A stretch of 38,639 nt of DNA from Isosphaeraceae bacterium (GTDB lineage Bacteria; Planctomycetota; Planctomycetia; Isosphaerales; Isosphaeraceae): the NCBI GenBank assembly GCA_025356435.1, contig JANXSY010000082.1, positions 1-38,639 of the forward strand, given 5' to 3'. Numbering within the stretch: the stretch's first letter is position 1; the number at the start of each line of letters is the position of its first letter. Of this stretch, positions 25,050 through 33,249 are shown piece by piece. Under the pieces are notes generated by a model. The model searched no databases. It saw only the letters and a program-made list of their open reading frames with translations, and was not told the DNA's origin. The translations under genes and the position numbers were made by a program.

Positions 25050-26294
25050 TCATCGACGGACGACGCGGGCTGTCATCCAATCCGTCACGATCGTCCCGGG
25101 CCAGATCGACCGGACGTCGGGGTCAGCCCAGCCGCGCTGGGGGTCGGCCGAAAGGATTGCCCGCAAGCGGACCTCGCCAGGACGCTCGATTGATCCGGGG
25201 GGCAGGTTCCCCTCCAGAAGGAGCGGCGTCGAGTACAACCCAGGAACGACCCCAGCGGTTTGCCCACTCATGACGATCTTTCCCGCCGGGAATTGGCCCG
25301 GGACATCTGCGAATTCGATCCGGACGGTATGGGCCAGGTCGCACGGCAACGGAGTACGGATCAAGAACCAGGGCGGATCGCGGAGCACGAGCGTCTCGGT
25401 CAGGTCCATGTAAACAGGCTCGACGTTATCCGGGACGCCTCCGAGCCTTATCCCCTCGGCGAAGTGGACGGCACGCGACTCGTCGGGAAGTGTGTGGAGG
25501 GCGTCGACGGCGAGCAGCGGGTCGAGTTCGAAGTTGAACGGGACATGCGGCAGCTCGATCTCCCAGGGGTCGGTAAGCCCTTCGGTCCTCACCCTCGCCT
25601 GGAAGACCAAACGGTGAGGGCCGTTCGTCGCAAAATCGGTCGGATTGATCTCGAAGACGGCATGCCCCTGCCCCTGTCTCCACGGGGAATAGTCTTCCAG
25701 GCTCGCCCGCTCGGCCCCCGTGATCCTGTAGGACCACCAGAGGTTTTTCGGGCCGACTTCGCCTTTCTCGTCGCGGAGAAAGGGGACGCCGAAGTCGACC
25801 CGGATCGGCACGGCGACGGTCAGGGCACGGGGATAGCGGCGGCGGGCCTTCCAATCGACGACGTAGCCGCGTCGCACGAGCGCCTTCTCCTCCTCGGCAA
25901 TCAGGTCGTCGCGCTTCCAGAGAGCTGCGACGGTCCGTCCCGCCGCCTCGCGTCGCAGGGCATCAACGTCCGTGCCAAGCAACCGGAAGAAGTCGAGAAG
26001 CCCCTCTCGGCCGTAAGAGCCCGCCCTGGCGATTTCTTCGGCCGTGACGTTCGGCTCACTCAGCCGGGATACGGCCCGTCGGCCATTTAACGTCTTGAGC
26101 CACTTCCGGCCGCCGCCGATGACCAAAATTGATCCCAAAGTCAGCAGGACGGCACTCCTCGGATCGGCGACCCAGTCCCACCGCCCGGTCTGACCCTTCG
26201 CGGGGCGTCGAACCGGCGTCGACGGGTTGACGGGAGTCTGAGGGGCGTCGGCGAGTGCGGACAGGACGACGATCGCGAGAGCCAGGCCACCCAT
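25050..26294 (-). CDS. Hypothetical exported/membrane protein
   Basis: This is a 414-residue protein that I do not recognise. It begins with a signal sequence (MGGLALAIVVLSALADA). A Pro/Thr-rich spacer and one membrane segment (about 48-63, AVLLTLGSILVIGG) follow. The large remainder has mostly beta character, with segments such as RVDFGVPFLRDEKGEVGPKN and LVFQARVRTEGLTDPWEIEL, and a Trp-rich end. An immunoglobulin-like or jelly-roll extracellular domain is possible. The start is ATG 26294, with AGAGGA 9 nt upstream; a longer open frame to 26525 covers the intergenic gap and the neighbour's 3' end. It lies 61 bases after the STN-like gene on the same strand, so it may belong to the mnmG unit. 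Confidence 0.78.
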   Translation of the reverse strand: MGGLALAIVVLSALADAPQTPVNPSTPVRRPAKGQTGRWDWVADPRSAVLLTLGSILVIGGGRKWLKTLNGRRAVSRLSEPNVTAEEIARAGSYGREGLLDFFRLLGTDVDALRREAAGRTVAALWKRDDLIAEEEKALVRRGYVVDWKARRRYPRALTVAVPIRVDFGVPFLRDEKGEVGPKNLWWSYRITGAERASLEDYSPWRQGQGHAVFEINPTDFATNGPHRLVFQARVRTEGLTDPWEIELPHVPFNFELDPLLAVDALHTLPDESRAVHFAEGIRLGGVPDNVEPVYMDLTETLVLRDPPWFLIRTPLPCDLAHTVRIEFADVPGQFPAGKIVMSGQTAGVVPGLYSTPLLLEGNLPPGSIERPGEVRLRAILSADPQRGWADPDVRSIWPGTIVTDWMTARVVRR

Positions 26295-26355
26295 TCGGGA
26301 AGATCCTCTGGAGGGGAGAACGGGGAGCAAGCTTGCCGACTGGCTCGGTCGAAAA

Positions 26356-27006
26356 TCAGAGGCCGGGACGGGTGCGGACACCCTTGTCTCTCTTGCCGTT
26401 TCCGTCGGCCTTACCGCCATCACCCTCGGCGGGCATTTCCTCGATGATCGTCGGGTTCCGGACCCGCCCAACCGGTTCGTCGACTTCGGCCGGGGTTTCA
26501 AGCATCGTCCGGACGTCTCGCACATCGTCTTGGAGTGTGTGGATGTCTCGATGCAGGGCCTTGATCTCGTCGAGCACGCGGTGGATTGGCTCGTCCGCTT
26601 CAGATTTGTCGGTGATGATGAGCAGGTTATCTTCGGGGATGATCTTCGTCGTCAGCCCGACCTGATCGAGCAGGAGTTTGAGCCCCGTCTTGAGGCGGAC
26701 GTCGTCGAGTTCGAGCCGAACCTTGCTTGATGATTTGAGGTCATGTCGGCTCAGCGCGGCGAGGTCGAGCACGACGTTCACCTTCAACTCTCTACGGAGG
26801 TAAACGGCAACCTCGTCGAGTGTCGTCTCCTTCGCAAACGGCAACCTCGTCGGCTGGAGCATCGCGTCGGCAATGTTCGACGGGCGGCCTTTCCGGGGCT
26901 CAGGCGAGGGGTCTTGAGCCTGCGTCGGCCCATGGACCGCGAGCCAGAAGCCTCCGAAGATCGAGCACGCCATCGTCAGGGCGAAGACAGGTCGCGACAC
27001 CGTCAT
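26356..27006 (-). CDS. Exported STN/secretin-N-like small protein
   Basis: This is a 216-residue protein with a signal peptide (about 1-31, ending PTQAQ). Residues about 45-135 resemble the STN/secretin-N module: LPFAKETTLDEVAVYLRREL, then VNVVLDLAAL, VRLELDDVRLKTGLKLLLDQ and DNLLIITD. This module forms small alpha/beta domains at the start of secretins and TonB receptors and is frequent as a stand-alone or repeat unit in planctomycetes. A helical, coiled-coil-like segment (about 136-165) and a charged Gly/Lys/Asp tail follow. The start is ATG 27006 with GAGGAGAG about 8 nt upstream. It lies 32 bases after the mnmG stop, suggesting co-transcription. A role in outer-membrane assembly is inferred from the domain only. 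Confidence 0.82.
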   Translation of the reverse strand: MTVSRPVFALTMACSIFGGFWLAVHGPTQAQDPSPEPRKGRPSNIADAMLQPTRLPFAKETTLDEVAVYLRRELKVNVVLDLAALSRHDLKSSSKVRLELDDVRLKTGLKLLLDQVGLTTKIIPEDNLLIITDKSEADEPIHRVLDEIKALHRDIHTLQDDVRDVRTMLETPAEVDEPVGRVRNPTIIEEMPAEGDGGKADGNGKRDKGVRTRPGL

Positions 27007-27038
27007 GGGACGTCTCTCCTCGGGGCGGATCGGGCGAT

Positions 27039-28898
27039 TCAAGTCGTACCGACCCCGGTCGCCGGGGCCGAGGGGTGCGAGCGTTTAAGGTGGACGAGCA
27101 GCGTTGCGATGTCGGCGGGATTCACCCCGCTGATCCGACCCGCCTGGCCCAATGATCGGGGCCGGACCGTCGTGAACTTCTCCTTCGCCTCGGCCCGAAG
27201 CTGGGGGATCGCGAGATAGTCGAGGTCGGTCGGGATCGGCTTGTCTTCGAGGCGGCGGAACCGCTCGACCTGCGCCGCCTGCCGGGCGATGTATCCACCA
27301 TACTTCGCCTCGATCGTCACCTGTTCGATTGCGGTCGGGTCGTCGGCGAGGTCGGCGAGACCCGGTCTCATTGCGACAAGTTCGTCCCAGGTCGTCGGCG
27401 GACGGCCGAGGATGTGTCCGAGCGTTGTCCCTTCGACACGTTCGCTGCGGAGATAGGCGGTGAGGCGGCCGATCTGCGAACTTCGGCGTTCATAACGCCC
27501 CCATCGCTCGTCGTCGACAAGTCCGATTGCGCGACCGATCTCAGTCAGGCGCAAGTCGGCGTTGTCGCTCCGAAGTAGGAGCCGATATTCGGCACGACTC
27601 GTGAACATCCGATAGGGCTCATCGACCCCTCGCGTCACCAGGTCGTCGACCAGGACCCCGATATAAGCCTGCGACCGATCGATGACGAGCGGTTCGGCGT
27701 CGAGGACAAGCCTAGCGGCGTTAATCCCGGCGACGAGCCCCTGGGCAGCCGCCTCTTCGTAACCCGTCGTTCCGTTGAGCTGTCCCGCGAAGAAGAGGCC
27801 GGGCACCGCCTTGGTTTCGAGGGTCGGCCCAAGCTGCGTGGGCGGGGCGAAGTCGTATTCGACAGCGTAGCCATACCGCATGATCTCGGCGTTTTCGAGG
27901 CCGACGATCATCGGCAGGATCGTCTCCTGGACGTCGCGAGGCAGGCTGGTCGAGATACCATTGCAGTAGTATTCGAGCGTATTCCGCCCTTCAGGCTCCA
28001 GGAAGATCTGGTGCGAATCGCGGTCGGCGAACCGGACGACCTTGTCCTCAATCGACGGACAATAACGCGGGCCGGTGCTCTGGATCTGGCCCGTATACAT
28101 CGGAGCGCGATCGAGATTGGCACGGATCTGGTCGTGAACCGCCGAATTCGTAAAGGTGATGTGGCAGTCCATCTGCGGCTGCGTGATCCGTTCGGTCAGA
28201 AACGAGAACGGGGCCGGGTCGGGATCGCCGGGCTGAGGTTCGAGCTTCGAGAAGTCAATGGTGCGGCCATTGAGACGAGGAGGGGTCCCGGTCTTAAATC
28301 GTCGCAGTTCAAAGCCGAGCGACCGCAGACTTCCCGAAAGGCCCTCGGCCGACGCATCCCCCGCCCGACCTCCAACCGTCTTGACCTCTCCAGTGTGCAT
28401 CAGCGCCTGGAGAAACGTCCCCGTCGTGACTACGACCGCCCTGGCGTGATAGATCGCCCCGCCCTTGCAGCGGACACCCGCGACTCGTCCCCCTTCGACG
28501 ACGATCGCCTCGACCATCTCTTGCCGGAGGCTGAGGTTCGTCTGACGTTCGACCGTCAACTTGGCAAGGAACTGGTACGCCTTCTTGTCACACTGAGCAC
28601 GCGGGCTGTGCATGGCGGGGCCTTTGCCCCGATTGAGAAGCCGGAACTGGATCGCCGTTGCGTCGGTGAGCAAGCCCATCGCTCCGCCCAACGCATCGAT
28701 CTCGCGGACGATCTGGCCCTTGGCGACACCACCGATGGCGGGGTTGCAGCTCATCTGGCCGACGCTGTCGCAATTGATCGTCAAGAGCGCGGTCCGCAGG
28801 CCCATCCGTGCCGAGGCAAGACCGGCCTCCAGGCCCGCGTGGCCAGCACCAATTACGACGACGTCGTAGCGATAGGGATCGTTCTTGGTCTGATTCAT
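27039..28898 (-). CDS. mnmG: tRNA uridine-5-carboxymethylaminomethyl synthesis protein MnmG
   Basis: This is a 619-residue FAD enzyme which, with MnmE, installs the carboxymethylaminomethyl group at U34 of tRNAs in the cytoplasm. The dinucleotide fold begins VVIGAGHAGLEAG (15-26). The family signatures SCNPAIGGVAKG and GKGPAMHSPRAQCDK follow, with TGTFL and SLPRDVQ further on. CGxxY-type FAD contacts are implied by the conserved layout. Length matches the family (about 620). The start is ATG 28898; no clear ribosome binding site is seen. A candidate promoter lies at 28946-28975. Two exported-protein genes follow at 27006 and 26294 on the same strand. mnmE is not in this window. Confidence 0.97.
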   Translation of the reverse strand: MNQTKNDPYRYDVVVIGAGHAGLEAGLASARMGLRTALLTINCDSVGQMSCNPAIGGVAKGQIVREIDALGGAMGLLTDATAIQFRLLNRGKGPAMHSPRAQCDKKAYQFLAKLTVERQTNLSLRQEMVEAIVVEGGRVAGVRCKGGAIYHARAVVVTTGTFLQALMHTGEVKTVGGRAGDASAEGLSGSLRSLGFELRRFKTGTPPRLNGRTIDFSKLEPQPGDPDPAPFSFLTERITQPQMDCHITFTNSAVHDQIRANLDRAPMYTGQIQSTGPRYCPSIEDKVVRFADRDSHQIFLEPEGRNTLEYYCNGISTSLPRDVQETILPMIVGLENAEIMRYGYAVEYDFAPPTQLGPTLETKAVPGLFFAGQLNGTTGYEEAAAQGLVAGINAARLVLDAEPLVIDRSQAYIGVLVDDLVTRGVDEPYRMFTSRAEYRLLLRSDNADLRLTEIGRAIGLVDDERWGRYERRSSQIGRLTAYLRSERVEGTTLGHILGRPPTTWDELVAMRPGLADLADDPTAIEQVTIEAKYGGYIARQAAQVERFRRLEDKPIPTDLDYLAIPQLRAEAKEKFTTVRPRSLGQAGRISGVNPADIATLLVHLKRSHPSAPATGVGTT

Positions 28899-28945
28899 GG
28901 AGTTACAAGGTCGTTTCGGGTCGTTGCTCGATGATAGCTTCTTAC

Positions 28946-28975
28946 ATCATAGCCATCCGCCCGTCCGCTGCGCAA
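28946..28975 (-). promoter_or_regulatory. Candidate mnmG promoter
   Basis: On the minus strand, TTGCGC (plus 28970-28975), an 18-base spacer and TATGAT (plus 28946-28951, five of six matches) face mnmG. The leader would be about 40 bases. The -35 match is weak. Confidence 0.4.
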
Positions 28976-29046
28976 GATGTCTCGCTTGCTGAACCCTCGA
29001 ATACGTGTTATTTTGACCACCTATCAGCCATCTCAGGAGTTGAGCG

Positions 29047-30105
29047 ATGCCATCGAACCTGAAAGGAAGAGGGTCGGCCGACAACCCCCGAAATCGGTTC
29101 GACATCCTCCACTTCGAGCGCGACCCGGAGTCGATCGACCCCGACGACCTCAGCCCCTCGCCGACAACTGAGCTTCTGTCAGACGTCTCACGGACGATCA
29201 TCGCCACGAACGATAGCCCGGACATCGGCTTTGACGCCAGTATCAACCCGTATCGCGGATGTGAGCACGGTTGTATTTATTGTTATGCCCGACCTACCCA
29301 TGAGTTCCTCGGGTTCTCGGCGGGGCTCGACTTCGAGAGCAAGATTCTCGTCAAACACGACGCCCCGGCGTTGCTCCGCAAGACGTTATCGAAACCGGGA
29401 TGGGTCCCGCGTACGATCGCGATCAGCGGAGTGACCGACGCCTACCAGCCGGCCGAGCGGAAGCTCAAGCTCACTCGGAACTGCCTGGAAGTCTTGGCCG
29501 AGTTCCGCAACCCCGTCGCGATTATTACCAAAAGCAAGCTCGTTGGTCGCGACGCCGATCTGCTGGCCGATCTCGCCACCCACGACGCTTCGGCAGTCTT
29601 CCTCTCAATCACCACGCTCGACCCGGATCTCGCCCGGTCGCTTGAACCGCGCGCATCATCTCCGATCGCCAGGCTCGCCGCGATCTCCGCGCTCAGGGCG
29701 GCGGGAGTGCCGGTCGGGGTGATGGTGGCCCCGGTCATCCCGGGCCTCACGGAGCATGAGATCCCTGCCATTCTCCGGGCTTCGGCCGAGGCCGGGGCGA
29801 CGTTCGCGGGCTTCACGATCGTCCGGCTCCCGCTCGGCGTGGCCGACCTCTTCGCACAATGGCTCGATCGCCACGCTGCGTTGAGCAAGGAGAAGATCCT
29901 CAACCGCATCCGCGACATGCGCGACGGCAGCCTTAATGATCCTCGTTTTGGCGAGCGGATGCGGGGCTCAGGGCCATTTGCCGAGCTCATCCGCAGGCTG
30001 TTCGACACCTCCGCCGCTCGATATGGCTTGAACACTCACGGGCCTCGTCTTTCCGCAGCGCATTTCCGGCGTCCGGGCGACGAGCAGATGCGTCTCTTCG
30101 ATTAA
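29047..30105 (+). CDS. PA0069-family radical SAM protein
   Basis: This is a 352-residue radical SAM protein of the PA0069/Rv2578c family, related to spore photoproduct lyase. The 4Fe-4S cluster is held by Cys72, Cys76 and Cys79 in YRGCEHGCIYCYARPTHEF. The start region has the family pattern KGRGSADNPRNRF. Other motifs are AISGVTDAYQPAE and ITKSKLVGRD, and a C-terminal QMRLFD end. The reaction is unknown; a DNA-repair or modification role is only suggested by the relationship to SplB. ATG 29047 has AGGAG at 29035-29039 with 7 nt spacing. It stands alone, divergent from mnmG. Length is normal for the family. Confidence 0.92.
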   Translation: MPSNLKGRGSADNPRNRFDILHFERDPESIDPDDLSPSPTTELLSDVSRTIIATNDSPDIGFDASINPYRGCEHGCIYCYARPTHEFLGFSAGLDFESKILVKHDAPALLRKTLSKPGWVPRTIAISGVTDAYQPAERKLKLTRNCLEVLAEFRNPVAIITKSKLVGRDADLLADLATHDASAVFLSITTLDPDLARSLEPRASSPIARLAAISALRAAGVPVGVMVAPVIPGLTEHEIPAILRASAEAGATFAGFTIVRLPLGVADLFAQWLDRHAALSKEKILNRIRDMRDGSLNDPRFGERMRGSGPFAELIRRLFDTSAARYGLNTHGPRLSAAHFRRPGDEQMRLFD

Positions 30106-30275
30106 TAGCGAGCTCTCCGGATTCGTCGACGGATGACTTCTGATCTGAATTGAGTTGGCCGGATAAGACCAACCGCTTGCGGGATGGGGTGTGGCAGGCT
30201 AATCTAACCCTCGCCGACGCCAATTCCCGGGACGAAATCACGTCTCTACCCCGCTGCTAATGAGGGCTCATCGAG

Positions 30276-30806
30276 ATGGCCGACGTGCGCAAAGGCGAAG
30301 TGACGATGAAGGGCAATCCGGTCGAACTGGTCGGCCCGAAGCTCAAGCCGGGCGACGCCGCGCCGGACTTCAAGGTGGTAAACGAGGGTCTTGAGGCCGT
30401 CACCCTCAAGGAGACCGGCAACAAGATCCGCCTGTTCAGTGTCGTCCCTTCTCTCGACACCCCGATCTGCTCGATCCAGACGAAGCGGTTCGCCGACAGC
30501 CTCAACGCCTTTGGCGAGAAGGTCGCGGCCTACACGATCAGCCTCGACCTGCCCTTTGCCATGAAGCGATTCTGCGCCGACAACAAGATCCAGAACATCA
30601 CCAACCTGTCCGACACGCATAACCACAGCTTCGGCGAGCACTACGGGGTCTTGATTCAGGGCCTGCCAATCCCACTGCTCGCCCGGGCGATCTTCGTGGT
30701 CGACGCCTCAAACACGATTCAATATGTAGAGATCGTCCCCGAGATCATCATCGAGCCAAATTACGACGCTGCCCTCGCGGCCATCACCGCCGCTGTCGGG
30801 GCCTGA
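30276..30806 (+). CDS. tpx: Thiol peroxidase Tpx (atypical 2-Cys peroxiredoxin)
   Basis: This is a 176-residue antioxidant enzyme that reduces hydrogen peroxide and alkyl hydroperoxides using thioredoxin. The peroxidatic Cys65 lies in PSLDTPICSIQTKRF and the resolving Cys100 in FAMKRFC; the 35-residue spacing fits Tpx. GDAAPDF opens the thioredoxin-like domain, and the C-terminal EIIIEPNYDAALAAI is typical. No signal peptide is present, so it is probably cytoplasmic. ATG 30276 has only a weak AGGG upstream. It is preceded by a 170-base gap after the radical SAM gene and seems to be transcribed on its own. No OxyR-like site could be defined by eye. Confidence 0.96.
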   Translation: MADVRKGEVTMKGNPVELVGPKLKPGDAAPDFKVVNEGLEAVTLKETGNKIRLFSVVPSLDTPICSIQTKRFADSLNAFGEKVAAYTISLDLPFAMKRFCADNKIQNITNLSDTHNHSFGEHYGVLIQGLPIPLLARAIFVVDASNTIQYVEIVPEIIIEPNYDAALAAITAAVGA

Positions 30807-31109
30807 GCGCCACCGCACCGAGTTGGGCGGGGGCGACGGATCGCCTCCGCCTCACGCCAACCCCTCGTCCGCGGGGTGATGAAAAGTTTGACTGATCCTA
30901 CCATCAATGGTCAATGATGATGGGTATGGACGAGCGAACGAGCTAGGGACGGCGGGCCGTACTGTGTCGGGACCGGATTCAATCGGCGCCAGACCAGGTA
31001 GCCGAGTTATGCGAGTGTCGGATGGACTATAACGGTAACGTACTCGTCCACATGTTGGTCTTCGCGTCAGACTTGGAAGCGTCCAAAGAGATCGCCTGAC
31101 ATCGGCCGA
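30807..31109. other. Intergenic region between convergent tpx and esterase genes
   Basis: This 303-base stretch between convergent genes has lower GC than the flanking genes. A short open frame on the plus strand ends at 31099 (26 codons from ATG 31022, open for about 50 codons) but lacks a ribosome binding site. No hairpin terminator was found. Confidence 0.45.
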
Positions 31110-32603
31110 TTACTTCGGGACTTTCATCGGCTCTGGAAGGTAAGCCTTCACCTTCGACATCATCTCGCCGTTGATCCGCCTGGCGAGGTCTGCGGTCATG
31201 AGGTTGAAGTGGTCCTTATCGGGCATCAGCGTGATCTCGGCGTCGCTGCCGAGTTTGGTCAATGACTCCTTGAGTAGCCTTGTGGCCCCTTCGAGGTAGA
31301 AGGTGTCGTCGTCTCCGATGATGACGTGAATCTTGCCCTTCAGCTTCGGGCCGAGCTTGGGCCAGTTGCGTTCGAGAATGAGCCTGATGTCATAAACATC
31401 CCAGGCCCTTGCGGTTTCGAGGTCAACGGCACCCGAGGCGCGATCCCAGAGCTTGCGGGGGCGACCGGCAGGATCGAGGGGAGAGAAAACGGCCTCGAAC
31501 GAGGTGAGTTGACCGCCATCGCCAATGACTTCTTCCATCCTCACGAAGGGCTCGACGAAGAGAGCAGCCTGGCCGTCCATCCGGGCGACTGGGCGGGGAG
31601 AGCCGTCGGCCTGTCTGTAAAAATTCACGCCGGGCGAGCCGAGATCGATGCGCTGAAAGTCGCGGAAGTCGACGGGATCGGGGCTGGTCGACCACGTTCC
31701 CCCGAAGAAGTCAGGGTAGGTCACCTGAAGCCAGAGGCTGCTCCAGCCGCCGGAGGAGTGTCCGTTCAGGAGGCGTGCGCCCGGTTCAGGAATGGCGTTG
31801 AATGTCTTTTCGAGGTAAGGAATGAACTCCTTGACCAGGGCCTCTCCTCGAGGACCGTTCGTGGCCGAGTCGGCGAAGACGTGATGGCCCGTGCCGCAAT
31901 CGGGGTCAAGGACGACGCGAATCATGTCGGCCCCGAAACCGAATCGGCGATCGCGAGCAACCATCCGGATCATCGTATGGTCACCGCCGAAGCCGGGCAC
32001 AATGTAGAGTGTCGGCCGCCTGATCGACCGATCCCCCTCCGGCAGATGGACCCCCGCGCGGTGCTTGATGGGCCGCTTGTAGAACGCGGAGAGGATCGGG
32101 CTGGGAAGCTCGATGAGCTTGATCCGGTCAGTCTCCTGGAACGGCTTCGAGCGCGAGACCTTGTCGACGGTGAACTTCGTCACTCCGCCGACGGCCGGGT
32201 CGACGTTAATGACCTGGGTCGCGGAATAGCCGTTGCCATCGCCATCAAGGGCGTGGGTATCGGGATTGAGCCGGACGACCGCTTGCACCCGAAAAGGTCC
32301 GGGCGTTAGCCTATCGAGAGTGGTGGGAAACCCGACGGCTTTGGCGTCAATCGTCAGAGGTTGGCCGGGCTTCCAGTCCCTGGCGTCGACGGCAAATAAG
32401 GGCTGCGGCTTGAACCAGTCGGGGCCAGTACGAGGCTCGACAAGACCGATCGGGGGGCCGAATATCACGTAGACTCGAGCCGAGATCGGCCCCGGGCTGA
32501 CGGCTTCGGTATACGTCACCTCAAAGCGGAATGGTTCCTTCGCGAACGTAAGACCGCCCGAGAGCGTGACCGATGCAATGGCCGACACGAGCACTGGAAT
32601 CAT
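31110..32603 (-). CDS. Secreted esterase of the esterase-D/enterochelin-esterase type
   Basis: This is a 497-residue exported hydrolase. A signal peptide covers about residues 1-21. A beta-rich N-terminal part (about 25-165, including DARDWKPGQPLTIDAKAVGF) precedes the alpha/beta hydrolase domain. That domain contains TLYIVPGFGGDHT and the nucleophile motif GHSSGG with Ser283. A later GDDDTFYLEG and DKDHFNLM probably supply the acid and the His. The layout resembles putative esterases (PF00756 type) in carbohydrate or siderophore-ester metabolism; no specific substrate is implied. ATG 32603 is chosen because the signal peptide starts right there; a TTG at 32636 would add 11 polar residues. 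It lies 45 bases downstream of the 191-residue gene and could be co-transcribed. Confidence 0.88.
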   Translation of the reverse strand: MIPVLVSAIASVTLSGGLTFAKEPFRFEVTYTEAVSPGPISARVYVIFGPPIGLVEPRTGPDWFKPQPLFAVDARDWKPGQPLTIDAKAVGFPTTLDRLTPGPFRVQAVVRLNPDTHALDGDGNGYSATQVINVDPAVGGVTKFTVDKVSRSKPFQETDRIKLIELPSPILSAFYKRPIKHRAGVHLPEGDRSIRRPTLYIVPGFGGDHTMIRMVARDRRFGFGADMIRVVLDPDCGTGHHVFADSATNGPRGEALVKEFIPYLEKTFNAIPEPGARLLNGHSSGGWSSLWLQVTYPDFFGGTWSTSPDPVDFRDFQRIDLGSPGVNFYRQADGSPRPVARMDGQAALFVEPFVRMEEVIGDGGQLTSFEAVFSPLDPAGRPRKLWDRASGAVDLETARAWDVYDIRLILERNWPKLGPKLKGKIHVIIGDDDTFYLEGATRLLKESLTKLGSDAEITLMPDKDHFNLMTADLARRINGEMMSKVKAYLPEPMKVPK

Positions 32604-32648
32604 CGTCGATCGGGGGTGATGCACCGGCGGCTCCAACTTGAGAGTTAT

Positions 32649-33224
32649 TCAGGACCTCAACTCGGGGACGGGCAGCGGCGGGTAGATCGCTTCGAGAGCG
32701 GAGGCGGAGAGCTTTGGTTTCGGGACGAAGCTGCGGGCGGCCAGTCGAGCCGAGTTGAGCGAACATTCCTTTTCAAGAACATAGTAGCGATTGTATCCAT
32801 CAATCTGCGCATTGATAAGATCGGCATTCGTCTGGGCGACGAACCGCGTCCAGCGGCGATTAAAACGCTCGACGCTGGCAACCAACTCCTTCGCGGCAAC
32901 TCCAAGCTTTCGCGTCGGCCCGGGTCCGCCCGACCAGACAGGACAGGGGGCGTCGGCAAGCGACCAGAGAGGGTCGATGGCGGAACTGAAGATGCCGGAG
33001 GCGGTCAGCGGCCCCTCGGCGATGGCGGCCCACTGCTTGAGCCGCAGGCGGACCATGTCGAGCATTCCCAATCGCTCGCGGGCGAAGCGGGCATGGAAGC
33101 GATCGAGGGCGTAGTCAAGTTCCTGGCCGCGCCGGGCGAATGCGGGGACGTCATAGAGACCGAGAATCTCTTTCATCTCGGCATCAGTGCCCATCATCAG
33201 TGTTGTTTCTTCGGAGTTGTCCAT
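32649..33224 (-). CDS. Hypothetical protein, 191 residues
   Basis: I do not recognise this protein. It is soluble and mainly helical, with no signal peptide. It starts MDNSEETTLMMGTDAEMKEI. Notable are the helical, charged segment ALDRFHARFARERLGMLDMV, a Trp/Pro-rich middle (WSLADAPCPVWSGGPGPTR) and NAQIDGYNRYYVLEKECSL. The start ATG 33224 follows AGGCAGG-type purines. The solute-binding lipoprotein gene ends 25 bases upstream on the same strand, and the esterase starts 45 bases downstream, so the three genes may share a transcript. A regulatory or accessory role for the lipoprotein is only guessed from position. Confidence 0.78.
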   Translation of the reverse strand: MDNSEETTLMMGTDAEMKEILGLYDVPAFARRGQELDYALDRFHARFARERLGMLDMVRLRLKQWAAIAEGPLTASGIFSSAIDPLWSLADAPCPVWSGGPGPTRKLGVAAKELVASVERFNRRWTRFVAQTNADLINAQIDGYNRYYVLEKECSLNSARLAARSFVPKPKLSASALEAIYPPLPVPELRS

Positions 33225-33249
33225 CGTCTTCGCCTGCCTTCCGCAGGTC

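Noticed and set aside
28011-28934. 307-codon plus-strand open frame opposite mnmG
   Set aside because: It is an antisense shadow; mnmG on the other strand is complete and conserved.
15671-28952. Identical 12-mer CTTACATCATAG at 15671-15682 and 28941-28952, both upstream of minus-strand genes
   Set aside because: A shared 12-mer is expected by chance in a window this long; it probably reflects two similar -10 elements (TATGAT on the minus strand).
30948-31099. Short plus-strand open frame ending at 31099
   Set aside because: About 50 codons with no ribosome binding site or recognised similarity; it could be a remnant but evidence is too thin to call.
31326-32309. 327-codon plus-strand open frame opposite the esterase
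   Set aside because: It lies wholly within the esterase gene on the other strand and has no family features.
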